Assembly: GCF_947497285.1 (NCBI RefSeq)
Contig: NZ_CANMFT010000003.1
Location: 124,001-188,000, forward strand
DNA from: an uncultured Aliiroseovarius sp.
GTDB lineage: Bacteria > Pseudomonadota > Alphaproteobacteria > Rhodobacterales > Rhodobacteraceae
Length of the DNA: 64,000 nucleotides
Reading direction: 5' to 3'
Positions within the stretch are counted from its first letter, which is position 1, and every line of letters starts with the position of its first letter. Below, piece by piece: positions 28,309 through 35,325 of this stretch. A program made the translations under genes and the position numbers. The notes under the pieces were generated by a model. The model made no database searches and had not been told where the DNA came from. It worked only from the letters and a program-made list of their open reading frames with translations.

Positions 28309-29730
28309 ATGGCGCGTAAATTTGATTGCTTCATTATCTTTGCCGAAATGCGAACCGGATCGAACTTCTTAGAAAGCAACCTCGATCAGTTTCCCGGCCT
28401 GAAATGCTATGGAGAGGCGTTCAATCCCTATTTCATGGTCACGCCGAAAATGAAGGAACTGTTCGGCGTCACCGTTGCGATGCGGGACGCTGACCCCATG
28501 ACCCTGATTGCGCGGATGAAGGAACACGCCCCCGGCCTGCCCGGCTTTCGGTTCTTTCACGATCATGACCCAAGGGTCTTCGATGCGCTGATGGATGATC
28601 CGCGCTGTGCGAAAGTGGTTTTGACCCGCAACCTTGTGGATGCCTATATCTCGCGCAAAATCGCGTGGGAAACGGATCAATGGCAGCTGAATGATGTGAA
28701 GCATGCCATCAAGAAGAAGGCCAGATTCGTCCCGGAAGAGTTCGAGAAACTCTTTTATCGGATGAAGGATTTTCAGCTGAAGATCAAAGCCAGGCTTCAG
28801 CAATCAGGCCAGACGGCCTTCTATCTTGACTATGAGGACGCCCAGCGGATCGAGGTCATCAACGGGTTGGCGCGATATTTGGGCGAGACCACCGAGATTT
28901 CGGAGTTTGCGGGCACGTTCAAGAAACAAAACCCCGAACCCGCATCGGACAAGGTGCAGAATTTTGAGGCTCTGCAACAGACCATTGATCGGATTGACCC
29001 ATTCGACCTTCACAAACTGCCAAACTTTGAGCCGGGGCGCCCGCCAGCCATCACTACCTATCTGGCGTCCGAGGCGCTTGAGATGGTGTTTATGCCGATC
29101 AAGGGCGGGCCAGATGATCGTATCGTCAACTGGATGAAAGCGCTGGGACCGATCAAGGACGATTTCACGCAGAAAGCCCTACGCCAGTGGAAGCGGCAGC
29201 ACAAAGCGCACCGGACCTTTACCGTCCTTCGCCACCCTGTCGCACGCCTGCATGCGGCCTTTTGCAGGTATCTGGTCGCCCACGGACCCGATACCTATTG
29301 GGACATCAAGCACGCGCTGCGTGAAAGCTATGATGTTTCATTGCCTGTTGCGGAACCGGACGATGGTTGGGACCGACAGGCCCACCGTGACGCCTTCATG
29401 CAGTTCATCGGCTTTGTCGGTAAGAACCTTAAGGGGCAAACCGGCATCCGCGTAGATGCTGCATGGGCGTCGCAGACCGCTCTTGTTCAGGGGTTCGCGG
29501 GATTTGCCCTGCCCGATCACGTTCTGCGCGAAGATCGGCTTTCCGAAGGATTGGCGGCGATTCTGGCTGAGCTTGATATCGACATCCCGGTGCAATTGCC
29601 CGAGGCGGCCCCGGACGCCCCGTTTGCATTGGCCGACATCTATGATGCCGAGATAGAGGCCGCAGTGCGCAAGCTCTATCAGCGGGACTACATGATGTTC
29701 GGATTCCGCCCGTGGGATTCGCAGACCTAA
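28309..29730 (+). CDS. Tandem sulfotransferase-like protein (NodH/Stf0 type)
   Basis: The 473-residue protein looks like two sulfotransferase halves. The first (1-240 or so) has the PAPS 5'-phosphosulfate loop MRTGSNFLESNL at residues 14-25, like NodH/Stf0, and the 3'-phosphate site VVLTRNLVDAYISRKIA with Arg107 and Ser115. The second (from about 300) has a 3'-phosphate-site-like TFTVLRHPVARLHAAF but no recognisable 5' loop, so it may be non-catalytic or act differently. Context with CysQ and glycosyltransferases supports sulfation of a surface glycan. It converges on ptsN with a 7-bp gap. Acceptor unknown. Confidence 0.8.
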   Translation: MARKFDCFIIFAEMRTGSNFLESNLDQFPGLKCYGEAFNPYFMVTPKMKELFGVTVAMRDADPMTLIARMKEHAPGLPGFRFFHDHDPRVFDALMDDPRCAKVVLTRNLVDAYISRKIAWETDQWQLNDVKHAIKKKARFVPEEFEKLFYRMKDFQLKIKARLQQSGQTAFYLDYEDAQRIEVINGLARYLGETTEISEFAGTFKKQNPEPASDKVQNFEALQQTIDRIDPFDLHKLPNFEPGRPPAITTYLASEALEMVFMPIKGGPDDRIVNWMKALGPIKDDFTQKALRQWKRQHKAHRTFTVLRHPVARLHAAFCRYLVAHGPDTYWDIKHALRESYDVSLPVAEPDDGWDRQAHRDAFMQFIGFVGKNLKGQTGIRVDAAWASQTALVQGFAGFALPDHVLREDRLSEGLAAILAELDIDIPVQLPEAAPDAPFALADIYDAEIEAAVRKLYQRDYMMFGFRPWDSQT

Positions 29731-29737
29731 GCCTGGC

Positions 29738-30202
29738 TCAGGCTGCTTTGTTGGACAGGCTGTCGGTCAGAAGGGCGTGCAAGGTCGCGGCGTCGCCATT
29801 GGCGCGCAGTTTTGCGCAGATCGACGAATCACGCAACGTGCGCGACACCAACGCAAGCGCCTTAAGGTGATCGACGCCAGAACCTTCCGGCGCGAACAGG
29901 GCAAAGACAAGATCGACCGCCTGCTTGTCGACGGCGTCAAAGTCGAAGGGTTTTTCGACCCGCAGAAAACAGCCCACGACTCTGTCAAGACCAGCCAGAC
30001 GCGCGTGCGGCAACGCCACCCCGCGACCTACACCCGTAGGCCCCAGGGATTCGCGTTGCTGCAAAGCGCTGAACGCTGCGCTCCCGTCAATGCCGTAACA
30101 TTCCATCGCCATATCCCCAAGGTCCTGAAACAGGCGCTTTTTGGAAGATACTGTGGCGACGACTTTTACGGCCGCAGGATTGAGGATGCTCGAAAGGTCC
30201 AT
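29738..30202 (-). CDS. ptsN: PtsN, nitrogen-regulatory phosphotransferase IIA(Ntr)
   Basis: Terminal phosphocarrier of the PTS(Ntr) regulatory system, which affects nitrogen and potassium control rather than sugar uptake. The 154-residue product contains the EIIA site GVGRGVALPHARLAGLDRVVG with the phospho-accepting His. Starts at ATG 30202 (MDLSSIL) or the adjacent ATG 30205; GGGGAAAG lies just upstream, compatible with both. It follows hpf by about 35 bp, the standard hpf-ptsN pair, with a hairpin between. No EIINtr or NPr gene is in this window. Confidence 0.93.
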   Translation of the reverse strand: MDLSSILNPAAVKVVATVSSKKRLFQDLGDMAMECYGIDGSAAFSALQQRESLGPTGVGRGVALPHARLAGLDRVVGCFLRVEKPFDFDAVDKQAVDLVFALFAPEGSGVDHLKALALVSRTLRDSSICAKLRANGDAATLHALLTDSLSNKAA

Positions 30203-30220
30203 CATCAACAACTTTCCCCG

Positions 30221-30235
30221 CCCGCCATGGGCGGG
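30221..30235 (-). repeat. Short GC hairpin between hpf and ptsN
   Basis: CCCGCC / GGCGGG stem with a three-base loop. No T run follows, so it may tune relative expression of the two genes instead of ending transcription. Confidence 0.5.
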
Positions 30236-30239
30236 AGGT

Positions 30240-30815
30240 TTACGCTTCGTTTTTGGGGTCAATCCAGCCTACATTGCCGTCATCACGGCGATAGACCACA
30301 TTCATGCCCTCGGTTTTTTCATTGCGGAAAACCAGAACCGGTGCGTGTGCAAGCTCCATCTGCATGACCGCTTCGCCAACCGAGAGTGACGGAATCCGTG
30401 TCTCCATTTCGGCGATGATCATGGGCTGGAGTGTCGCGTCATCCGCTTCGTCCTGACCTTCCTCTGAGGCGAGGATATACGAGGCTCCACCGAAAACTTC
30501 AACCGGGTCTACGCGATCCTTGTGATGGTCTTTCAAGCGGCGCTTGTAGCGGCGCAACTGCTTCTCCATTTTCTCGGCGCACTGGTCAAAAGCTGCATAG
30601 ATTTCAGTCGCACTTGCCTTGGCCTGAGCGGTCAGACCGGTGGACAGATGCACAATCGCTTCGCAGACAAATTCATGGGCGCTCTTGGAGAAAACCACCT
30701 GAGCGTCGGTCGGGCGTTCGGCGTATTTTTGAACCACGCCTCCAAGCTCCTCCTTCACGTGAATCTGAAGGGCTTCACCAATGTCGATCTGCTTGCCAGT
30801 GATTTGATATTGCAT
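30240..30815 (-). CDS. hpf: Long-form hibernation promoting factor (HPF/RaiA)
   Basis: Ribosome hibernation factor that pairs 70S ribosomes into 100S dimers in stationary phase. The 191-residue protein has the S30AE/YfiA N-terminal domain (YQITGKQIDIGEALQIHVKE, YAAFDQCAEKMEKQLRRYK) and the additional C-terminal dimerisation domain (SVGEAVMQMELAHAPVLVFRN ... VVYRRDDGNVGWIDP) that defines long HPF. ATG 30815 has AGGAG six bases upstream. It precedes ptsN in the same direction. The rpoN gene often found just upstream in Proteobacteria is absent here; 244 bp of intergenic DNA separates it from lptB. Confidence 0.94.
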   Translation of the reverse strand: MQYQITGKQIDIGEALQIHVKEELGGVVQKYAERPTDAQVVFSKSAHEFVCEAIVHLSTGLTAQAKASATEIYAAFDQCAEKMEKQLRRYKRRLKDHHKDRVDPVEVFGGASYILASEEGQDEADDATLQPMIIAEMETRIPSLSVGEAVMQMELAHAPVLVFRNEKTEGMNVVYRRDDGNVGWIDPKNEA

Positions 30816-30847
30816 GCTAACTCCTATGGTATTTGCAGGCCTCAATA

Positions 30848-30871
30848 CATCATTCCCCTAAGGGAATGATG
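30848..30871. repeat. Perfect 10-bp inverted repeat upstream of hpf
   Basis: CATCATTCCC and GGGAATGATG flank a CTAA loop, 32 bp before the hpf start. An A run follows on the plus strand (a T run precedes it on the hpf strand), so it is in the wrong order for an hpf-strand terminator. It is a candidate operator or 5'-UTR hairpin controlling hpf-ptsN. The remainder of the 30872-31059 gap shows no gene. Confidence 0.7.
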
Positions 30872-31059
30872 AAAAAACTATTTTATTACATGACGTTGAT
30901 AGAGAGTTGCAGAACCCTGTCCGCCCAAATCCTTCTGGGTGTTCCTTGGTGTATGCCCCATGTTCGGGACGACACAAACGAAGGTTAAAGTGTTCATGCA
31001 TCACCTTCATTTGGCGACGAGTCGAGGGGGGTTGTCAACCACAAGCGCGTGCAATTCCA

Positions 31060-31821
31060 TCATTTGATCGAGAAATTCTGCCCAAGATAGACGCGTCGGA
31101 CATTCTCGTCGCGGATGACTTCGTCGGTCGTCCCGCTCATCAAAACATGGCCATCGTGAAGGATATAGGCGCGGTCCACAATCTCAAGCGTTTCGCGCAC
31201 ATTGTGGTCGGTAATCAGCACGCCGATGCCCCTGTCTTTCAACTCGTGAACCAGAGTGCGAATCTCTCCGACGGCGATCGGGTCGACGCCCGCGAAAGGC
31301 TCATCGAGCAAAAGGTATTTCGGGTCCGAGGCCAGCAGCCGCGCAATTTCCACGCGCCTGCGTTCGCCGCCGGACAGGGCAAGGGCGGGTGCGCGGCGCA
31401 GGTGGCTGATCGAAAACTCGCTCAGCAACTCTTCCAGCCGCTCGCGTCGCTTGTGGCGGTCAGGGGTCGAGATTTCGAGGATCGCAAGGATGTTGTCTTC
31501 GACGGACAGGCCACGAAAAATGGACATTTCTTGCGGAAGATACCCGATGCCAAACCTCGCGCGACGATACATGGGCAACAGCGTCACATCACGCCCGTCA
31601 ATCAACACCTGCCCAGCTTCAGGCGTGATCAGGCCAGCGATGGCATAAAAGGTTGTCGTCTTGCCGCAACCGTTGGGGCCCAGCAACGCCACGACCTCGC
31701 CGCGATGCAAGTCAAGTGTGACGTCCTGAATAACGGGCTTCTTGCGATAGCTTTTCCGCAGCCCAATGATGCGTAGCCCGGCCTCACCATCTTCGACTGT
31801 CAGCTCTGGCGCGTCGCTCAT
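31060..31821 (-). CDS. lptB: LptB, LPS export ABC transporter ATPase
   Basis: Cytoplasmic ATPase driving the LptB2FG machine that extracts LPS from the inner membrane. The 253-residue product has Walker A GPNGCGKTT at residues 48-56, Q-loop near LPQEMSIFRGLSV, signature LSGGERRR near 148, Walker B LLLDEPFAGVDP and the switch His in ITDHNVRETL. Its ATG overlaps the lptA stop by one base (TGATG), so coupling is likely. LptF and LptG are not in the window. It is the last gene of lptC-lptA-lptB. Confidence 0.97.
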   Translation of the reverse strand: MSDAPELTVEDGEAGLRIIGLRKSYRKKPVIQDVTLDLHRGEVVALLGPNGCGKTTTFYAIAGLITPEAGQVLIDGRDVTLLPMYRRARFGIGYLPQEMSIFRGLSVEDNILAILEISTPDRHKRRERLEELLSEFSISHLRRAPALALSGGERRRVEIARLLASDPKYLLLDEPFAGVDPIAVGEIRTLVHELKDRGIGVLITDHNVRETLEIVDRAYILHDGHVLMSGTTDEVIRDENVRRVYLGQNFSIK

Positions 31822-32318
31822 CAGTTCCCACCTGTTTGAATGATCGACTTTACGCGGCCATCCATCGTCCCCGTGCCGGCCCGCAGGTCCACGCTTAGCT
31901 TGTCGGACGACAGGGCGTTTTGGCCCTGCGTTAGGATCACATCGCCGGTCATCACGATCGTTCCGGTGGAAATGGTATAGATCGCTTCGCTAGACTGCGC
32001 CGCTTCGGCACCGTTCACGAGCGTTACGCCCTCTGTCGCCAGCAGGCGCGAGATCTCTCCCGTGGTGTCGCTGCCGGTTTCGTATTCGACACGAACCTTG
32101 CCCGCAGACAAGCGCATGCTGCCTTGGCTGATCTGAACGTTGCCAACAAACGTGGCCGATCCGTCTGCCTGATCGACATTCAGTTGGTCGGCCGCAATCT
32201 CAACCGGAAGGGAGCTGTCATGCTTCAGCCCGCCGAACGCGATTTGCGCTTGGGCGTGTGCCATAATCGGAAAGCTCAACACCAACAAAAGGGCAGCCAG
32301 ATGTGCGCGCTTGATCAC
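31821..32318 (-). CDS. lptA: LptA, periplasmic LPS transport protein
   Basis: Periplasmic beta-jellyroll bridge protein that carries LPS from LptC to LptDE. The 165-residue product has a signal peptide (cleavage near AHAQA) and the OstA-like repeat pattern LPVEIAADQLNVDQADGSATF ... VGNVQISQGSMRLSAGKVRV and MTGDVILTQGQNALSSDKL. It overlaps lptC by 4 bp and lptB by 1 bp. Confidence 0.93.
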   Translation of the reverse strand: MIKRAHLAALLLVLSFPIMAHAQAQIAFGGLKHDSSLPVEIAADQLNVDQADGSATFVGNVQISQGSMRLSAGKVRVEYETGSDTTGEISRLLATEGVTLVNGAEAAQSSEAIYTISTGTIVMTGDVILTQGQNALSSDKLSVDLRAGTGTMDGRVKSIIQTGGN

Positions 32319-32938
32319 TTTTCTTCCCCCTCTGTCTTGGGTTGGTATATCAGTTTTACCCCACCTTTGAAAACAAGAAGATAGGCACCTTCTTCGGCGT
32401 CACTTCGTGTGATTTCGGCATGTCCAGCCGTCAAGTGCCCCATTGGGCCATCAGCTGTGACAGAGCCTGTGGTTTCGACATGGGTGGCATCCAGCGCCGT
32501 TGTTAACCCGTCCGACTGGATGCGGTAGTCGGTCGAGGTGACCAATGTCACACCTCCGGACAGATCGACCGTTTTGGTGCCGCCATCAATCACCGCCAGC
32601 GCCGCGTCGATATCCACTGCCGCGCCGTCTGGCGTTTCGATCCGCGCCGCCAAGGTCTTGGCCGTGAACCGGTTGTTGGTTCCCATTTCGGGCACGGCAC
32701 TTTCCGCGGAGAAAGTGATGGCTGCCCCGTCTTCGGTGACGCTGGAAAAGCGGGGCCCGGAAATGCGCTGTTCGCCAGTCAGTTCTTCAAGGTTGATGCG
32801 TGCATAGGTCAAAGACCTGGTTGGGTCGATGGATTTTGAGATCAGAAACATCGTGGACAACAACGCAAGCGCGGTCACCGGCAGAAGAACTTTCAGCCAG
32901 GAAACCAAGCGGGAATAGCGATTGTTGGGTCTGGCCAT
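32315..32938 (-). CDS. lptC: LptC, inner-membrane LPS transport protein
   Basis: Bitopic protein linking LptBFG to LptA. The 207-residue product has one N-terminal membrane anchor (about 15-33, LKVLLPVTALALLSTMFLI) and a periplasmic jellyroll domain with the family-typical ISGPRFSSVTEDGAAITFSA and a GHLTAGHAEITR stretch. GAGG precedes ATG 32938. It begins the lptCAB unit, 96 bp downstream of rnd; that gap may hold the promoter, but no clear consensus is visible. Confidence 0.9.
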   Translation of the reverse strand: MARPNNRYSRLVSWLKVLLPVTALALLSTMFLISKSIDPTRSLTYARINLEELTGEQRISGPRFSSVTEDGAAITFSAESAVPEMGTNNRFTAKTLAARIETPDGAAVDIDAALAVIDGGTKTVDLSGGVTLVTSTDYRIQSDGLTTALDATHVETTGSVTADGPMGHLTAGHAEITRSDAEEGAYLLVFKGGVKLIYQPKTEGEEK

Positions 32939-33034
32939 GTGTCCTCGGTTTGTGTGTCGTTCTGCTTACATATCTAGGCACCCGTCAGAACAATCCAAGG
33001 ACAGGTCCGCGCCTTGCGCGATGCGTCGCGTAAG

Positions 33035-33646
33035 CTAGTGAGAGAAGATGTCGATCTCAGGCCAGCCCGCCAAATCCAATTGCGCGCGCATCGGCAGGAA
33101 ATCGAAACAGGCTTGCGCCATCTCGGTGCGGCCTTCGCGGTCGAGCCGCTGGTTCAGTTCGTCGCGCAACCGGTGCAGATAGAGGACATCCGACGCGGCA
33201 TAGTCCAACTGGGCGGCGGTCAGCTCTTCCGCGCCCCAATCGCTCATCTGTTGTTGCTTTGAAATGTCGATCTTCAGCAGTTGTTCAAGCAGGTTTTTCA
33301 GCCCGTGCCGGTCGGTATAGGTGCGGATCAGTTTCGACGCGATCTTGGTGCAATAGACAGGGGCCGTGACCACGCCAAACGCGTTCAGAAGCGCCGCGAT
33401 ATCGAACCGACCAAAGTGGAACAGCTTCAGCACATCCGGGTCCGCCAGCATCCGTTCAAGGTTTGGCGCGCTGGTCTGGCCTTTTTCGACCTGCACCAGA
33501 TGCGCATCCCCATCGCCCGACGACATTTGCACCACACACAGCCTGTCGCGATGCGGGTTCAGGCCCATCGTTTCGCAGTCAATGGCGACGACCGGACCAA
33601 GGTTCAGCCCATCGGGAAGGTCGCGCTTGTAAAGATGGTTGGCCAT
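33035..33646 (-). CDS. rnd: Ribonuclease D-type 3'-5' exonuclease (catalytic domain only)
   Basis: DEDDy-family exonuclease that trims tRNA and other small RNA 3' ends. The 203-residue protein has the motifs Exo I VAIDCETMGL, Exo II LFHFGRFDIAAL and Exo III DYAASDVLYLHRL with the catalytic Tyr. It is short because it lacks the two HRDC domains of E. coli RNase D (375 residues); this short form is common in Alphaproteobacteria. ATG 33646 has GAGG eight bases upstream, preferred to ATG 33658. Confidence 0.9.
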   Translation of the reverse strand: MANHLYKRDLPDGLNLGPVVAIDCETMGLNPHRDRLCVVQMSSGDGDAHLVQVEKGQTSAPNLERMLADPDVLKLFHFGRFDIAALLNAFGVVTAPVYCTKIASKLIRTYTDRHGLKNLLEQLLKIDISKQQQMSDWGAEELTAAQLDYAASDVLYLHRLRDELNQRLDREGRTEMAQACFDFLPMRAQLDLAGWPEIDIFSH

Positions 33647-33711
33647 GTGTGCCCTCATAATCCGTTTCCCCCCTGATAGGCGCAGAGGGGGCCGGGTTCA
33701 ATAAGAAGGGA

Positions 33712-34581
33712 TCATTTGCCGTGATACAGGCCCACGACATGTTCGGCTTCGGCGAAAAACAGCCAGCGGCCAGTGACGACGCCTGTCAGATGCAGGGCAA
33801 GCGCCAGAAAGGCGGTGATGTGACCGGGCGGCGTTAGAAGCAATATGGCTGCGGGCAATGCGCCCGCCAGACCCAGCGCAATCATACGCAGTTTCGCGGC
33901 GTGTTTGCGGCCAACGCGATAGACCATCTCGTCCACCACGTAGTTGCGCGCGGTGTGGCCGCTCTCCAGCATCCGCACCTCACCCAGATGGGCAAGCCCG
34001 GTGGCGTCCCCTGTTGTTCCCCGCGCGGCGGCGCGTTGGTCGCCGATCCGCCACATGGCGAGCAGGACAAGGGTCAGCGCCAGCAGTAACCAACCGGCGA
34101 TCTTCGCCTCACCCGCCAATAGCGCACCGCCGCCTAAGGCGTGCAGCAGAAACATGACGGGCGTAAGCGGCTGGTGCCAGCGCCGAATGGTTTTCAGTTG
34201 CGCGTATATCATCGAGGTTGTGAAAACGGTCAGAAGCGCAAAAATAGATCCTAATACACCGGAAATCGCCATTTCTGCCCCAAGAAAGATGCGCGGCACA
34301 GCAACCAGCGCGAATAGGAACAAGGTCAGGATCGCCGCAATCCCTTCACGGCTCAGCCAGCTTGTGCGCCATTGGCTGAGCGCATAGATCGCGTTCTTCT
34401 TATTGCCCAGATGAAAGGTCGAGGCCAGCAGCCCGGCACAAGACAGCGCATAGGCAATCGTGAAAAACGCGAACGCGGTCCCACCGCTGACATCCGGCAC
34501 GCCCAGCCCCAGCCAAAAGAACAGGCCAAACCCAAGCCCTGACAGCGTGGTGAAAATGATAACACTGGGTGCGGGATGCAT
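33712..34581 (-). CDS. soeC: SoeC-like DmsC-family membrane anchor of sulfite dehydrogenase
   Basis: Membrane quinone-reducing anchor of the DmsC family, 289 residues with about eight hydrophobic segments. In a SoeABC complex it passes electrons from sulfite oxidation to the quinone pool. GGAGGAAAC precedes ATG 34581 and the gene follows soeB by 12 bp. DMSO reductase (DmsC) is the main alternative, but the catalytic subunit here has no Tat signal and so faces the cytoplasm, as in SoeABC. The 3-gene order A-B-C fits that complex. Confidence 0.75.
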   Translation of the reverse strand: MHPAPSVIIFTTLSGLGFGLFFWLGLGVPDVSGGTAFAFFTIAYALSCAGLLASTFHLGNKKNAIYALSQWRTSWLSREGIAAILTLFLFALVAVPRIFLGAEMAISGVLGSIFALLTVFTTSMIYAQLKTIRRWHQPLTPVMFLLHALGGGALLAGEAKIAGWLLLALTLVLLAMWRIGDQRAAARGTTGDATGLAHLGEVRMLESGHTARNYVVDEMVYRVGRKHAAKLRMIALGLAGALPAAILLLTPPGHITAFLALALHLTGVVTGRWLFFAEAEHVVGLYHGK

Positions 34582-34593
34582 CCGTTTCCTCCG

Positions 34594-35325
34594 TCAGAGC
34601 TTTTCGAGCGCTTTATCAAGCCAGCCAAGGAACCCCTGCGGCTCGTCCGCGACTACCTCAAGCGGTTGGGTGTTCAGCGTATCCTTGGCGCGCGGTGGCA
34701 AGTATTTGTTCACGGGCTTGGTGCCAAGGTCTGGCATCAGGTCGTATCCACCACGATCCGCCACCAGTTTTGAAACATCGCTGTCCGGGTCGCCAAGATC
34801 CCCGAAATGCCGCGCGCCAGAGGGACAGGTGCGCACGCAGGCGGGCACGCGATCCTCTTCCGGCAGGTTCTCGTTGTAGATGCGATCGACGCACAGCGTG
34901 CATTTCTTCATGATACCGGCATCGCGATCCATCTCGCGCGCGCCAAAGGGGCAGGCCCAGGCGCATAGTCCGCAACCGATGCAGCGATCTTCGTTGACCA
35001 AAACGATTCCGTCTTCGGAACGTTTATAACTGGCGCCAGTCGGGCAAACGGTTACGCAGGGCGCGTCGTCACAATGCAGGCAGGACCGCGGCATGTGGAC
35101 GGTCTGCGCGGGGCGGCCCTCGGTCTGTGCTTCATAGGAAAACACCCGGTTCAAAAAAGTGCCGCCCGGGTCCGCGCCGTATGGGTCGGTGTCGGACAGC
35201 GGCGCGCCATAGTTCTGCGTGTTCCAACCCTTGCACGCAGTCACGCAACCTTGGCACCCCACGCAGGTATCCAGATCAATGACCAGCCCTAGCTTTTTGT
35301 CGGTCTTTTCAGGAAGTGAGGTCAT
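34594..35325 (-). CDS. soeB: SoeB-like iron-sulfur subunit (four [4Fe-4S] clusters)
   Basis: Electron-transfer subunit of the DmsB/NrfC family, 243 residues, with four ferredoxin-type Cys groups: CVGCQGCVTACK (from residue 21), CLHCDDAPCVTVCP, CIGCGLCAWACPFG and CTLCVDRIYNE...CVRTCPSGARHFGD. These would carry four [4Fe-4S] clusters between the molybdopterin subunit and the membrane anchor. The start overlaps the soeA stop by one base (TGATG). No signal peptide, consistent with a cytoplasmic complex. Confidence 0.85.
   Translation of the reverse strand: MTSLPEKTDKKLGLVIDLDTCVGCQGCVTACKGWNTQNYGAPLSDTDPYGADPGGTFLNRVFSYEAQTEGRPAQTVHMPRSCLHCDDAPCVTVCPTGASYKRSEDGIVLVNEDRCIGCGLCAWACPFGAREMDRDAGIMKKCTLCVDRIYNENLPEEDRVPACVRTCPSGARHFGDLGDPDSDVSKLVADRGGYDLMPDLGTKPVNKYLPPRAKDTLNTQPLEVVADEPQGFLGWLDKALEKL

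Noticed and set aside
30907-31776. Plus-strand frame opposite lptB.
   Set aside because: Antisense to LptB with all ATPase motifs; no independent signals.
33674-33700. CCCCCT ... AGAGGGGG hairpin between rnd and soeC.
   Set aside because: The stem is only about six pairs with a long loop and no T run follows on either strand; too weak to call.
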